The notes below the pieces were generated by a model. The model had not been told where the DNA came from and did no database searches. It saw nothing but the letters and a program-made list of their open reading frames with translations. From positions 960,850 to 1,024,849 of the forward strand of contig OX638322.1 in NCBI GenBank assembly GCA_951812575.1: 64,000 bases of DNA. Reading direction: 5' to 3'. The first letter of the stretch is position 1, and every line of letters begins with the position of its first letter. Shown here in pieces: positions 26,361 to 33,776 of this stretch. This DNA is from Candidatus Binatia bacterium. GTDB taxonomy: Bacteria; Desulfobacterota; Binatia; Bin18. Position numbers and translations under genes: made by a program.

Positions 26361-27134
26361 TCATTTTTTCTTGGTGTCCGCGGTTTTTCCCGTGGTCTTG
26401 CTCTTCTTGATTTTGCGCCGGATATACACCGTACCGCCCGATTCCTTCCTGATTTCAAAACTACCGGACTTTTCGGCCAGCGTACTCAGATTGGAACAGC
26501 CGTAAGTACGTGGGTCGAAGTCCGGCGCGGCCCCGAATATACGACTCCCGACATTACTGAGATGAACCCAACCGTCATCGTCCGCGTCCTCCATCGCCTT
26601 GGTGAAGACCTTCACAGCCTTGGAGGGAGATTCTTTTTTCGACTCCTTCGTCGGCGAGGCGGTCGCTCCGTTCCCCTTTTCATCCCCGGTTTCGGTGAGA
26701 TTTTCCACATAGATAAACCGGTTACAGGCGCTACGGAATGCTTCCGGGGTCTTACGCTCACCAAAGCCGTAGACCACAAGCCCGTCCTCCCGCAACCGCT
26801 GCGCCAGACGGGTGAAATCGCTGTCGGAACTAACGAGGCAAAATCCGTCGAGCTTGCCCTTGTGCATGAGATCCATAGCGTCGATCACCAACGCGATGTC
26901 GGCAGCGTTCTTGCCCGTGGTGTTGTTACGCTGTTGATGCTGCAGGATCGCGAGCGGTTGTATCGCACTGTCCCATCCAGAAAGACGGCTCCCTGAAAAG
27001 TCGCCGTAAATTCGCCGGACGTTGGCTTCGCCAAGCTTGACGATCTCCTCGAAGATCGCGTGGGCATGGCGCGCGCTGGTATTGTCGGCATCGATCAGTA
27101 CCGCCAAGCTTGGCGGTTGTCCATGTCCCTGCAT
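26361..27134 (-). CDS. NYN-domain (LabA/PIN-like) protein with LOTUS-like C-terminus
   Basis: A 257-residue protein. Residues about 8-145 form a NYN domain: SLAVLIDADNTSARHA near 8-23 with the first Asp pair, NAADIALVIDAMDLMHKG near 75-92, and FCLVSSDSDFTRLAQRLRE near 97-115. This is the Asp-rich nuclease pattern shared with PIN and LabA proteins. A Lys/Ser-rich linker follows. The last 85 residues (DGWVHLSNVGSRIF, TYGCSNLSTLAEKSGSFEI) fit the OST-HTH/LOTUS RNA-binding domain. A basic tail ends it. AGGGAG precedes ATG 27134. It probably acts on RNA. Confidence 0.82.
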   Translation of the reverse strand: MQGHGQPPSLAVLIDADNTSARHAHAIFEEIVKLGEANVRRIYGDFSGSRLSGWDSAIQPLAILQHQQRNNTTGKNAADIALVIDAMDLMHKGKLDGFCLVSSDSDFTRLAQRLREDGLVVYGFGERKTPEAFRSACNRFIYVENLTETGDEKGNGATASPTKESKKESPSKAVKVFTKAMEDADDDGWVHLSNVGSRIFGAAPDFDPRTYGCSNLSTLAEKSGSFEIRKESGGTVYIRRKIKKSKTTGKTADTKKK

Positions 27135-27357
27135 CTTCGCTCCCTGAAACCCTTTCAGCGACGGTCCGGGCCGATCATTCGTCTGGTTTCTCGCGCAGAG
27201 TTTCCATCGCGTCCGGCATCGCGGCGCGTGTCGGTCATTGACAGTTCGCCCACCGCCCGTAAACCGGGATCGTCGATTTTGGCGCTGCACTTGATCTGGT
27301 CAATAATGACACAGCGTGCGTGCCTCGGCGGCGGATATTTTGCCTCGATGGGAGCTA

Positions 27358-27876
27358 CTATTCAATGCCCTGCTCAATATACTCGCGGGAAAACCTGACA
27401 TAATTATTGGCCGAGCGGTGGAGCGCTGCCACTTCCTCGGGAGTGAGCGAGCGCACGACTTTGCCCGGATTCCCAAGCACCAGCGAATGGGGTGGGATCT
27501 TCGTTCGCGGGGTCACCACCGCGCCGGCGCCAACCAGACATTCTTTGCCCACTTCAGCCCCGTCCAGGACAATCGCGCCCATGCCGACCAGGGTGAAATC
27601 ACCCATGGCGCAGGCGTGGACCACGACATTATGGGCGACCGACACGCCGTCTCCGAGAATGGTTGGGATGCCACCGCTAAAGACATGAACAGTGGTGTTG
27701 TCCTGGATGTTGACCCGTGCCCCAATGTGGATCGCGCACACATCACCACGGACCACGGCATTAAACCAGACGCTGGATTCCGGACCGATCCGAACATCGC
27801 CGATAATCTGGGCACTCTGCTGGATATAGGCGCTGGAATCGATCTGCGGGGTCATCCCATGGTGCGTGATAATCAT
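27358..27876 (-). CDS. Gamma-carbonic anhydrase-like hexapeptide-repeat protein
   Basis: A 172-residue left-handed beta-helix protein. Hexapeptide repeats run from about 15 to 125 (SAQIIGDVRIGPESSVWFNAV, IHIGARVNIQDNTTVH). Metal-binding His residues are in NTTVHVF near 62 and SVAHNVVVHACAMG near 80-90. The C-terminal helix contains RSANNYVRFSREY. This matches YrdA/PaaY-type gamma-CA family proteins. Carbonic anhydrase activity is possible but not shown by sequence alone. It is a single gene. Confidence 0.88.
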   Translation of the reverse strand: MIITHHGMTPQIDSSAYIQQSAQIIGDVRIGPESSVWFNAVVRGDVCAIHIGARVNIQDNTTVHVFSGGIPTILGDGVSVAHNVVVHACAMGDFTLVGMGAIVLDGAEVGKECLVGAGAVVTPRTKIPPHSLVLGNPGKVVRSLTPEEVAALHRSANNYVRFSREYIEQGIE

Positions 27877-28032
27877 AGCCCTCTCCGTTCTGTCGGATCG
27901 TCTTAAGCGCTGCCTGACCCTGGGTCAAGGAGACTGGCCCACGGCGGGATGGCCAGTCCGTGCGCCATTCCCTCTTGTTCCCGTGTAGAGAAGGGTTTAA
28001 GGTCGGACACAGAGACGATAAGCAGGCGTACC

Positions 28033-29184
28033 ATGAGCCGGACTTCTCTTTTCGTTAGCCTCGTGTGTGGGGCAGGACTCGTCCTCCTGAGCGCGACCCA
28101 GCTTCTGGCCCAGGAAAGAACGCTGCAAACCGAAGGCTGGCAAGGCAAACGGCCGCCCCCTGTGGAGCAGCGGACCCTCACTCCAGCCCCCCAACGACTG
28201 GCTCCCTCCGGTAAGCAGGTACTCGAAATTCCCGTCCAGCCCCAACGTCCCGCCCTGCCGCCGCCAAGTCAGCAAGCCAGCCTTCCGCCGCGCCCTCAGC
28301 CCCTCCGCCCGCCTCCCAAGCAGCTCGTGACCGTTACCGTGACGGATCAAGACGGTGGCTATGTGCCCGGCCTGCAAACGGGCGATTTTGTGGTGTATGA
28401 GGGCGATACACGCCAGGAGATTACCTACTTCAATACCGGCGAGAATGAACCGGTCAGCCTGGGCTTAATCGTGGATTCGAGCGGCAGCATGCAGAATAAA
28501 ATCGGGCATGCCCGCCACGCCCTACAGCGCTTTATCAACTCGATTAAGCCGCAGGATGAGGGCTTCCTGGTCGGATTCAGCGCCCAGCCGTTTGTGCTGC
28601 AAGACTTCACCGACAGCCGGATGCTCCTGGCCCAGGGCATCGGCCTCCTCCGTCCACGGGGCGGGACCTCCCTGTACGACGCGATTCTCACCGGCCTGCG
28701 ACGGATGCGGCAGGGCAAACACCGCAAGAAAGCCCTGATTGTGATGACCGACGGCATGGATACCGCAAGTCTGTCTTCCCTCGCGCAGACGATTGCCGTC
28801 TCGCAGCGTGCCGGCGTGCTGATTTACACGATTGGGATCGGCAATCCGCACCATCGCCTCGCGCACGGTGGAAGCGGCTTCGCCATCGGCCCCTTCGGCG
28901 TTGTCGTTGGCGGGCAGGATGAGCGCGTGGATTCACGAACGCTTCGGCGGTTGAGTGATGAAACCGGCGGACGCCACTTCCTGCTTAATACCCGGGATGT
29001 GGTCAACAGCAGAACCGTGCTTGATACGGCGACCCAGACGATCTCGCGCGAACTCCGCTTCCAGTACAGTCTCGGCTACGCGTCCTCGGGAGGTGGCAAT
29101 CAGTACCGGAGTGTCCGCGTGGAAAGCACCCGGCCAGACGTCGTGATCCGCACCCAAAAGGGCTATGCGGCTGGGAGAGAGTAA
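28033..29184 (+). CDS. Secreted VWFA-domain protein
   Basis: A 383-residue protein. A signal peptide (TSLFVSLVCGAGLVLLSATQLLAQ, about 3-27) is followed by a Pro/Gln/Arg-rich region to about 100, then a short beta domain (VTVTDQDGGYVPGLQTGDF) and a von Willebrand A domain. The MIDAS is LGLIVDSSGSM near 143-153, with Thr in GGTSLYDAIL and Asp in VMTDGMD. The layout is that of VWFA-related proteins common in acidobacteria and deltaproteobacteria. The ATG at 28033 leads straight into the signal; a longer in-frame start upstream is unlikely. The stop codon GAGTAA is the start of a palindromic element. Confidence 0.85.
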   Translation: MSRTSLFVSLVCGAGLVLLSATQLLAQERTLQTEGWQGKRPPPVEQRTLTPAPQRLAPSGKQVLEIPVQPQRPALPPPSQQASLPPRPQPLRPPPKQLVTVTVTDQDGGYVPGLQTGDFVVYEGDTRQEITYFNTGENEPVSLGLIVDSSGSMQNKIGHARHALQRFINSIKPQDEGFLVGFSAQPFVLQDFTDSRMLLAQGIGLLRPRGGTSLYDAILTGLRRMRQGKHRKKALIVMTDGMDTASLSSLAQTIAVSQRAGVLIYTIGIGNPHHRLAHGGSGFAIGPFGVVVGGQDERVDSRTLRRLSDETGGRHFLLNTRDVVNSRTVLDTATQTISRELRFQYSLGYASSGGGNQYRSVRVESTRPDVVIRTQKGYAAGRE

Positions 29185-29228
29185 ACGTGTCCTCCAATGA
29201 GCATGGATAATGCCGGACACGTTCGCTC
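29179..29228. repeat. Palindromic element copy D (end of VWFA gene)
   Basis: Left arm GAGTAAACGTGTCC (29179-29192) and right arm GGACACGTTCGCTC (29215-29228) pair with two mismatches around a 22-base loop. The TAA at 29182-29184 ends the VWFA gene. The loop read on the minus strand contains CATTGGA, like other copies. Confidence 0.85.
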
Positions 29229-29260
29229 CTTGTAGCACGGCGGCCGCCTGCTCGGCCCTG

Positions 29261-29644
29261 TTATTTTTTCTTCAGCAGATTCTCGCGGACCTTTTCGCGA
29301 TCAAGCGGCGTTGTTGCCAGCGTATCAAAGATGCTGGCAAGGGCTTGAATACAGCGGACAAAATCCGGCCAGACCGCCTGGGGACTGGTAAAGGTCAGGT
29401 GGGTCGAATGCACGCCTTCGTGGGTATGTGCCTCTCCGCCGTCACGCGCGCTTTTGACATCAAACGGCCGCGCCGTTGTTGTCATCGTGAGGTGGAAGAC
29501 GTCCGAGTCCTCCTCGCCCACCGGACGACGCAGTTCCATGGATAAGCCACCATCGCCACCGTCTACCTCAACGATATACCATGCGCCCGGATAGGCGCTG
29601 GAGACTTGTATCTTGGGAAGTTTTTCTGTTGGGTCGGTTGCCAT
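29261..29644 (-). CDS. Hypothetical protein, 127 residues
   Basis: A small soluble protein, rich in beta residues at first (IQVSSAYPGAWYIVEVDGGDGG, LSMELRRPVGEEDSDVFHLTM) and then helical (VWPDFVRCIQALASIFDTLAT). There is no signal or known motif. A His pair occurs in AHTHEGVHSTHL near 72-83. CAGGTGG lies upstream of the ATG. A hairpin with a T-rich tail sits 20 bases before the start and might attenuate transcription. Function unknown. Confidence 0.6.
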   Translation of the reverse strand: MATDPTEKLPKIQVSSAYPGAWYIVEVDGGDGGLSMELRRPVGEEDSDVFHLTMTTTARPFDVKSARDGGEAHTHEGVHSTHLTFTSPQAVWPDFVRCIQALASIFDTLATTPLDREKVRENLLKKK

Positions 29645-29663
29645 GGATTGCCACCTGAAAAAT

Positions 29664-29689
29664 AGAAAGGCCCCTCACAGGGCCTTTCT
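29664..29689 (-). terminator. Hairpin with T-tract upstream of the 127-residue gene
   Basis: AGAAAGGCCC and GGGCCTTTCT form a perfect 10-bp stem with a 6-base loop. On the minus strand it is followed by TATTTTT, so it would work as an intrinsic terminator just before the gene starting at 29644. It is either the end of an upstream transcript I cannot see or an attenuator. Confidence 0.65.
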
Positions 29690-30089
29690 TCTGAATTTGC
29701 TCGCCTGTGGATCAACCTCCGGGTTGATCCTGTCTACCTCGTAGTAGCGTCCACATCCGGAGTGTAGAAGTTGAAAGAACAGCTAGGGAAGCGGGCTGGC
29801 CCCCTCGCGCTTATTTTCAACGACTTCCATTCTTGGTTGGGAACCCCATTCCTGACCGTGAACCCTAGGCAAAGCTCATTCTGGAACAATTTTTTACCAA
29901 AACAGTATAAAAGCGTCAATGCCCAAATGGCATTTTGGAAAAGTTTTTTCAAAAAAAAGTCCTTTTGAAATAGGGAGTTCGTCAACTTAAAATGGTGTTG
30001 CTAAAAACGGATGTCCCAAAATAACAGAATGTTCTAAATTCAACCCCCAGCTCTGATACGATCCGACACAAGCAGTGCTTTTTGTGATG
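29690..30089. other. Gene-free AT-rich stretch
   Basis: No supported gene. It holds a perfect 9-bp hairpin GGATCAACC/GGTTGATCC (29709-29730). AT-rich runs follow from about 29880 to 30050 (for example AAGTTTTTTCAAAAAAAAG), with composition unlike the neighbours. Short reading frames on both strands are low-complexity and have no ribosome-binding site. It may be a decayed insertion or a promoter region for the RNA candidate downstream. Confidence 0.5.
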
Positions 30090-30203
30090 CCTCAGGTATT
30101 GACCCTGGGGATGGAGTTCGCTAGGCTGCTGGATGCGTAGAGACGTCCGGAGTGTGGGAACCCCGCCGTCTTGAGCCCTAGGCCCGGATGTCTCATCCGG
30201 GCC
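30090..30203 (+). ncRNA. Structured RNA candidate ending in a terminator
   Basis: There is no reading frame here, but nested helices are visible. Hairpin one is CCTCAGG (30090-30096) with CCTGGGG (30104-30110). A long arm pairs CTAGGCT (30121) with AGCCCTAG (30174, one bulge), AGACG (30141) with CGTCT (30167), and GTGGG (30154) with CCCGC (30162) around an AAC loop. A strong terminator follows at once. This looks like a small RNA or a leader element upstream of the beta-helix gene. The GTTCGCTAGG stretch faintly recalls 6S RNA, but the size and fold do not fit. Confidence 0.5.
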
Positions 30204-30210
30204 TTTTTTT
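30181..30210 (+). terminator. Intrinsic terminator of the RNA candidate
   Basis: GGCCCGGATG and CATCCGGGCC form a perfect 10-bp stem with loop TCT, followed by seven T residues. It lies 80 bases before the beta-helix gene and closes whatever transcript runs through 30090-30180. Confidence 0.92.
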
Positions 30211-30290
30211 GACCCTTCTCCGCATGTTTTTCAGGCACTTCAATCTTTTTCATACCGACCGACCCCGTTAAAGAAGAACAAGGAAGAACG

Positions 30291-31556
30291 ATGAAGACGA
30301 TTTTTGTCTCGCCTCACTCCGCTCGTGCCGATGCTCGTTCGCTCTCAGAAGCCCTCCAACAGGCGCAGCCGGGCGATGTCGTCCTGGTCGAGCCTGGGCG
30401 TTACTCCCCGTCTCTGACCGGAGAGCGTCTGCCCTTAACCCTGCCGCCCGGCGTCCATGTCCAAGGCGCTGCCAGACAGGAATGCATTATTGATGGAGAA
30501 GGACACTTCGCCCCTTCCTTTCAGCCTATCCGACCGGAGCAGTCGGTCGTCGTTCTCACAGACGGGACGAGCCTCAGTGGCGTGACCGTCACCCAGGGCG
30601 GTGGACACGGGATTGGCGTTCCCCCGTCCGCCTCGGTCACGGTCCGCTCGTGCACGCTCAGCAACCACGGGGATCACGGCATTTTCTTATGCGGAGTGGC
30701 CGCAGCCCTCATAACAGACTGTGATTTTTCAGACAACGGACTGGAACGCTTCGAACCATCCCTGCCCCGCGGAACGGGTGCGCGCCAGGGCCATCATATT
30801 TTTGCCGAAGCCCGGGCCGGCCAGCGCAACCATCTCTTCGTTGCCGACAATACCATGCGCCGCTGCTTTGCCGATGGTCTCGCCTTTATCTGTTTCTTTC
30901 CCGAACCGGACGCGGTGTCCTTTGATGCCACGATCCTGCGCAATACGATTGAAGACTGTGAACGGGGCGGCCTGCTGTTTTCGTGCTCTTTCGGCCCGGC
31001 GTCCAATCGACAGGCGCTAACCGTCGCGGACAATACCCTCCGGGGTAACAAACAGTTTGGCATCAACATCCTGACCGCCATTCCCCTGGCGGACAAGGTT
31101 CCCAACCACGGCCAGCTCACCGCCCTGCTTGCGGGCAATACGATTGCCAACAGCCCGGTGGGCATCGCCGTCCACGGGGCGCTGGGAGAGGCCCAACATA
31201 ACACCTGCCGCGTCGTGATTGATCGGAATGAGATTGCAGACTGGAAAGCCCACGCGATCCGTCTGGTCGGCGGATCCGGCCTGGATAATGTCGAGACCAC
31301 AGCCAACCGGGTCGTGGCGGCGCTCTCCCGGAATGTTTTCAACGGGCAGTCGCCGGCCGTTGTGATACAGGCAGCAAGCGGAACGACGCACAGTCACACC
31401 AGCCAAAATAGGGTCACTGCCCGTGTGCTTGCCAACGATCTCGATAGCGCCGGTGACCAGCCCATTCTGGTGAGCGACGGCCGGCCCGATAATCACGCCG
31501 AGGTGCAGGCAGCGGGAGACCCCTACACCCGGAAGGATGAAGACCTGCTGGGTTGA
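30291..31556 (+). CDS. Right-handed parallel beta-helix protein
   Basis: A 421-residue protein without a signal peptide. It opens MKTIFVSPHSARADARSLSEALQQAQPGDVVLVEPGRYSP, the entry turn of the DUF1565/pectate-lyase-like fold. Repeated beta-helix coils follow, with SVTVRSCTLSNHGDHGIFL near 116 and TVADNTLRGNKQFGINIL near 243. There is no obvious catalytic triad for a lyase. AAGGAAG precedes the ATG. It could be a carbohydrate-active or structural protein; the missing signal makes an extracellular polysaccharide target less likely. Confidence 0.75.
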   Translation: MKTIFVSPHSARADARSLSEALQQAQPGDVVLVEPGRYSPSLTGERLPLTLPPGVHVQGAARQECIIDGEGHFAPSFQPIRPEQSVVVLTDGTSLSGVTVTQGGGHGIGVPPSASVTVRSCTLSNHGDHGIFLCGVAAALITDCDFSDNGLERFEPSLPRGTGARQGHHIFAEARAGQRNHLFVADNTMRRCFADGLAFICFFPEPDAVSFDATILRNTIEDCERGGLLFSCSFGPASNRQALTVADNTLRGNKQFGINILTAIPLADKVPNHGQLTALLAGNTIANSPVGIAVHGALGEAQHNTCRVVIDRNEIADWKAHAIRLVGGSGLDNVETTANRVVAALSRNVFNGQSPAVVIQAASGTTHSHTSQNRVTARVLANDLDSAGDQPILVSDGRPDNHAEVQAAGDPYTRKDEDLLG

Positions 31557-31689
31557 GCTGCACTTGCCCGACGCTTTACGGCCTTGGTCCGACGCGCTAT
31601 GACGGCGGCTGGACAGCGGCAGCCCAGACGACTCATCGGACAGGAAGACTCAGCGCCCCGCTGTCCCGACCGAGAAAAGGAGGTATCCC

Positions 31690-32472
31690 ATGATTCGCTT
31701 AACCTTTGTCCTGCGTCGCAAACCGGAGATGTCACGGGCCGAATTCCAACAGTACTGGCGCAATGTCCATGGCCCTCTGGTAGCAAAGAGTTCCACCGCG
31801 CTGAACATCCTGCGCTACGTCCAGGTGCACACCCTGGACGACCCCATTAACGACCAGCTTGCCGAAGCCCGCGGCGGCATGGAGGACCCCTATGACGGCG
31901 TGGCGGAAGTGTGGTGGCCCAACCGCGCGGCGCTCACCTCAGCCCTGGAGAACGCGGACGGTCGGGCTGCGGCAAAAGAACTCGTCGAGGATGAGGCGCG
32001 CTTCATCGATCTGGCCCATTCGCCGTTGTGGTTCAACTACGAATACCCGCAGGTCAACCCGATACCGGAAGAAATGGTGGCCCGGGAATCCAGCCCGTTG
32101 GTGAAAATTTTCTTCTGTCTGCGCCATCCCGGGCATCTCAGCCTCGAACAGGCCCAGCTCTACTGGCGTACCAACCACGGCCCGGTCATTCGAGGCGTGG
32201 CCCAGGGCATGGGCATGCAGCGCTATTTCCAGGTTCACTACTACGCAGACGAGCTGGAAGACCAGCTACGGGCCAGCCGCGGGACAACCACCCCGCCCTA
32301 CACCGGCCACGCCGAAGCCTGGTTCAACCGGGCCGACCTGGCCACCCTGGCCAACATCCCGGAAGCCAAACGGGCCATGGAAATCGCGGTCGAGGACGAG
32401 TCCCATTTTATTGATTTTCCGCGCTCGGCCATGTGGATAGCCAAAGAGCGCGTCTTCATTGATCGTAGATAG
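31690..32472 (+). CDS. EthD-domain protein, tandem duplicate
   Basis: 260 residues containing two copies of the dimeric alpha-beta barrel EthD fold. Copy one (about 1-120) has TFVLRRKPEMSRAEFQQYW and HGPLVAKSS; copy two (about 135-255) has FFCLRHPGHLSLEQAQLYW and NHGPVIRGV. The copies keep the same order of motifs (YW..NVHGP/YW..NHGP, then EVWWPNR/EAWFNR). EthD-type domains occur in ether degradation and polyketide-related enzymes. AAAAGGAGG lies just before the ATG. It precedes an amidohydrolase and may work with it. Confidence 0.88.
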   Translation: MIRLTFVLRRKPEMSRAEFQQYWRNVHGPLVAKSSTALNILRYVQVHTLDDPINDQLAEARGGMEDPYDGVAEVWWPNRAALTSALENADGRAAAKELVEDEARFIDLAHSPLWFNYEYPQVNPIPEEMVARESSPLVKIFFCLRHPGHLSLEQAQLYWRTNHGPVIRGVAQGMGMQRYFQVHYYADELEDQLRASRGTTTPPYTGHAEAWFNRADLATLANIPEAKRAMEIAVEDESHFIDFPRSAMWIAKERVFIDRR

Positions 32473-32485
32473 GCGCCCTCGCTCT

Positions 32486-32523
32486 GCGAGCGTATGCAGG
32501 CCGGCATCCCTCCATACGCTCGC
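32486..32523. repeat. Inverted repeat between EthD and amidohydrolase genes
   Basis: GCGAGCGTATG (32486-32496) and CATACGCTCGC (32513-32523) form a perfect 11-bp stem with a 16-base loop. CCGGCATCC occurs in the loop and again just after the stem. It has no T-run. It separates the EthD stop from the likely TTG start of the amidohydrolase. Confidence 0.7.
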
Positions 32524-32560
32524 TGCTGCCGGCATCCGTCCGCTTGAAAGGCAGAGGTTC

Positions 32561-33748
32561 TTGCATAGGCATACAGCAGTCTTAGGTATTGCGTTGAGCG
32601 CGCTGGTGATGGCGTCCCCGCTCTTGGCGGACGAGCGCGTATCCCCTCAGGAAGAAGATACCCCAACCTTTGCGGTGGTCGGCGGGCATATCGTCGGCCA
32701 CGAGAAAGCAACGCTGGTTGTCCGGGCCGGCCGAATCGAAGCGATTACACCGGCCGCGCCGAGCACGACCTTACGGACCGTGAATGCCCACGGCCGTTAT
32801 CTGGCGCCCGCCTTTATCGACAGCCACGTCCATTTAGCCTACCGCTTCAGCGCGCCTGAACTCGCCCGTGGCGGGGTCGCGGCAGCGGTTGATTTGGCCG
32901 CGCCGATGTCGTTTCTGGCAAAAGACCTGAAGCCGCTCCAAACAATTCTTGCCGGCCCGATGGTGACCGCCCTAACCGGCTACCCAACCCGGAGCTGGGG
33001 AAGCGATGGCTACGGATTGGAAATTAGTGGGGCGCAGGCGGCCCGAGAAGCAGTGGACCGCCTGCACGCAGCAGGAGCTCGGGTGATCAAGCTGCCGGTT
33101 GGCGACGCAACAGGTGGAGGAGCCCTCTCAATGCCGAAAAACCCCTCCATACTCAGCGATCAGGAAATGAAGGCCATTACCGATCAAGCGCACTCATATG
33201 GCATGCGCGTTGTCGCGCATGCGCTCAATGATATTGATGTTCTGCGGGCTGCGGTGGCGGGGGTTGATGTGCTTGCGCATACACCAACCGAACCCCTCGG
33301 CGACGCGACCGTGCAGGCATGGTCTGGACGCGCCGTCATTTCCACCTTGGCCGCGTTTCCCGATTTAGCCGAGCCGGCGGAGAACCTGCGTCGTTTGCGA
33401 GCCGGCGGTGCCACCGTGCTATACGGCACCGACATGGGCTATACGACCTTTATCGGGATTAATCCCCAGGAACTCAAACTCTTAGGCAAGGCTGGTCTTG
33501 ACAGTCAAGCAATTCTCGCTGCCGGGACGACGATACCGGCACAGTTTTGGGGGTTCGAGGACGGTCTTGGCACCCTCGCCCCTGGGCATGCGGCCAGCTT
33601 CCTCATTCTCGATGCAGATCCTGAACGCGATCTCCTGACGCTTTCCCGACCAGTGGCAGTCTATCTTGATGGCGTACACATGCCCCCAATCACGGGACAA
33701 TCGGGATCGGAGCGAGAAGCAGACCCTCCGAACCGAGGCGTTGAATAG
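32561..33748 (+). CDS. Exported amidohydrolase-family protein
   Basis: A 395-residue metal-dependent hydrolase. The TTG at 32561, with GGCAGAGG upstream, gives a clean signal peptide (HTAVLGIALSALVMASPLLA). An ATG at 32459 would overlap the EthD gene and put about 34 non-hydrophobic residues in front. The metal-binding HxH is APAFIDSHVHLAYRF near 84-98, a Lys is in RVIKLPVGD near 175, His is in MRVVAHALND near 210 and the catalytic Asp in YGTDMGYTTF near 287. The C-terminal GTLAPGHAASFLILDADP is typical of imidazolonepropionase-like amidohydrolases. The substrate is unknown. Confidence 0.8.
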   Translation: MHRHTAVLGIALSALVMASPLLADERVSPQEEDTPTFAVVGGHIVGHEKATLVVRAGRIEAITPAAPSTTLRTVNAHGRYLAPAFIDSHVHLAYRFSAPELARGGVAAAVDLAAPMSFLAKDLKPLQTILAGPMVTALTGYPTRSWGSDGYGLEISGAQAAREAVDRLHAAGARVIKLPVGDATGGGALSMPKNPSILSDQEMKAITDQAHSYGMRVVAHALNDIDVLRAAVAGVDVLAHTPTEPLGDATVQAWSGRAVISTLAAFPDLAEPAENLRRLRAGGATVLYGTDMGYTTFIGINPQELKLLGKAGLDSQAILAAGTTIPAQFWGFEDGLGTLAPGHAASFLILDADPERDLLTLSRPVAVYLDGVHMPPITGQSGSEREADPPNRGVE

Positions 33749-33776
33749 CCGCGGTTGAGGACCTGCCAGCGCCCCT

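Noticed and set aside
29734..29985. Short frames on both strands in the AT-rich gap near 29.8 kb
   Set aside because: Low-complexity Phe/Lys/Leu-rich translations, no ribosome-binding site and no similarity; treated as non-coding.
30060..30203. 6S RNA in the structured gap
   Set aside because: A GTTCGCTAGG stretch recalls 6S RNA, but the length before the terminator and the helix order do not give the long closing stem and central bubble of 6S. Left as an unassigned RNA candidate.
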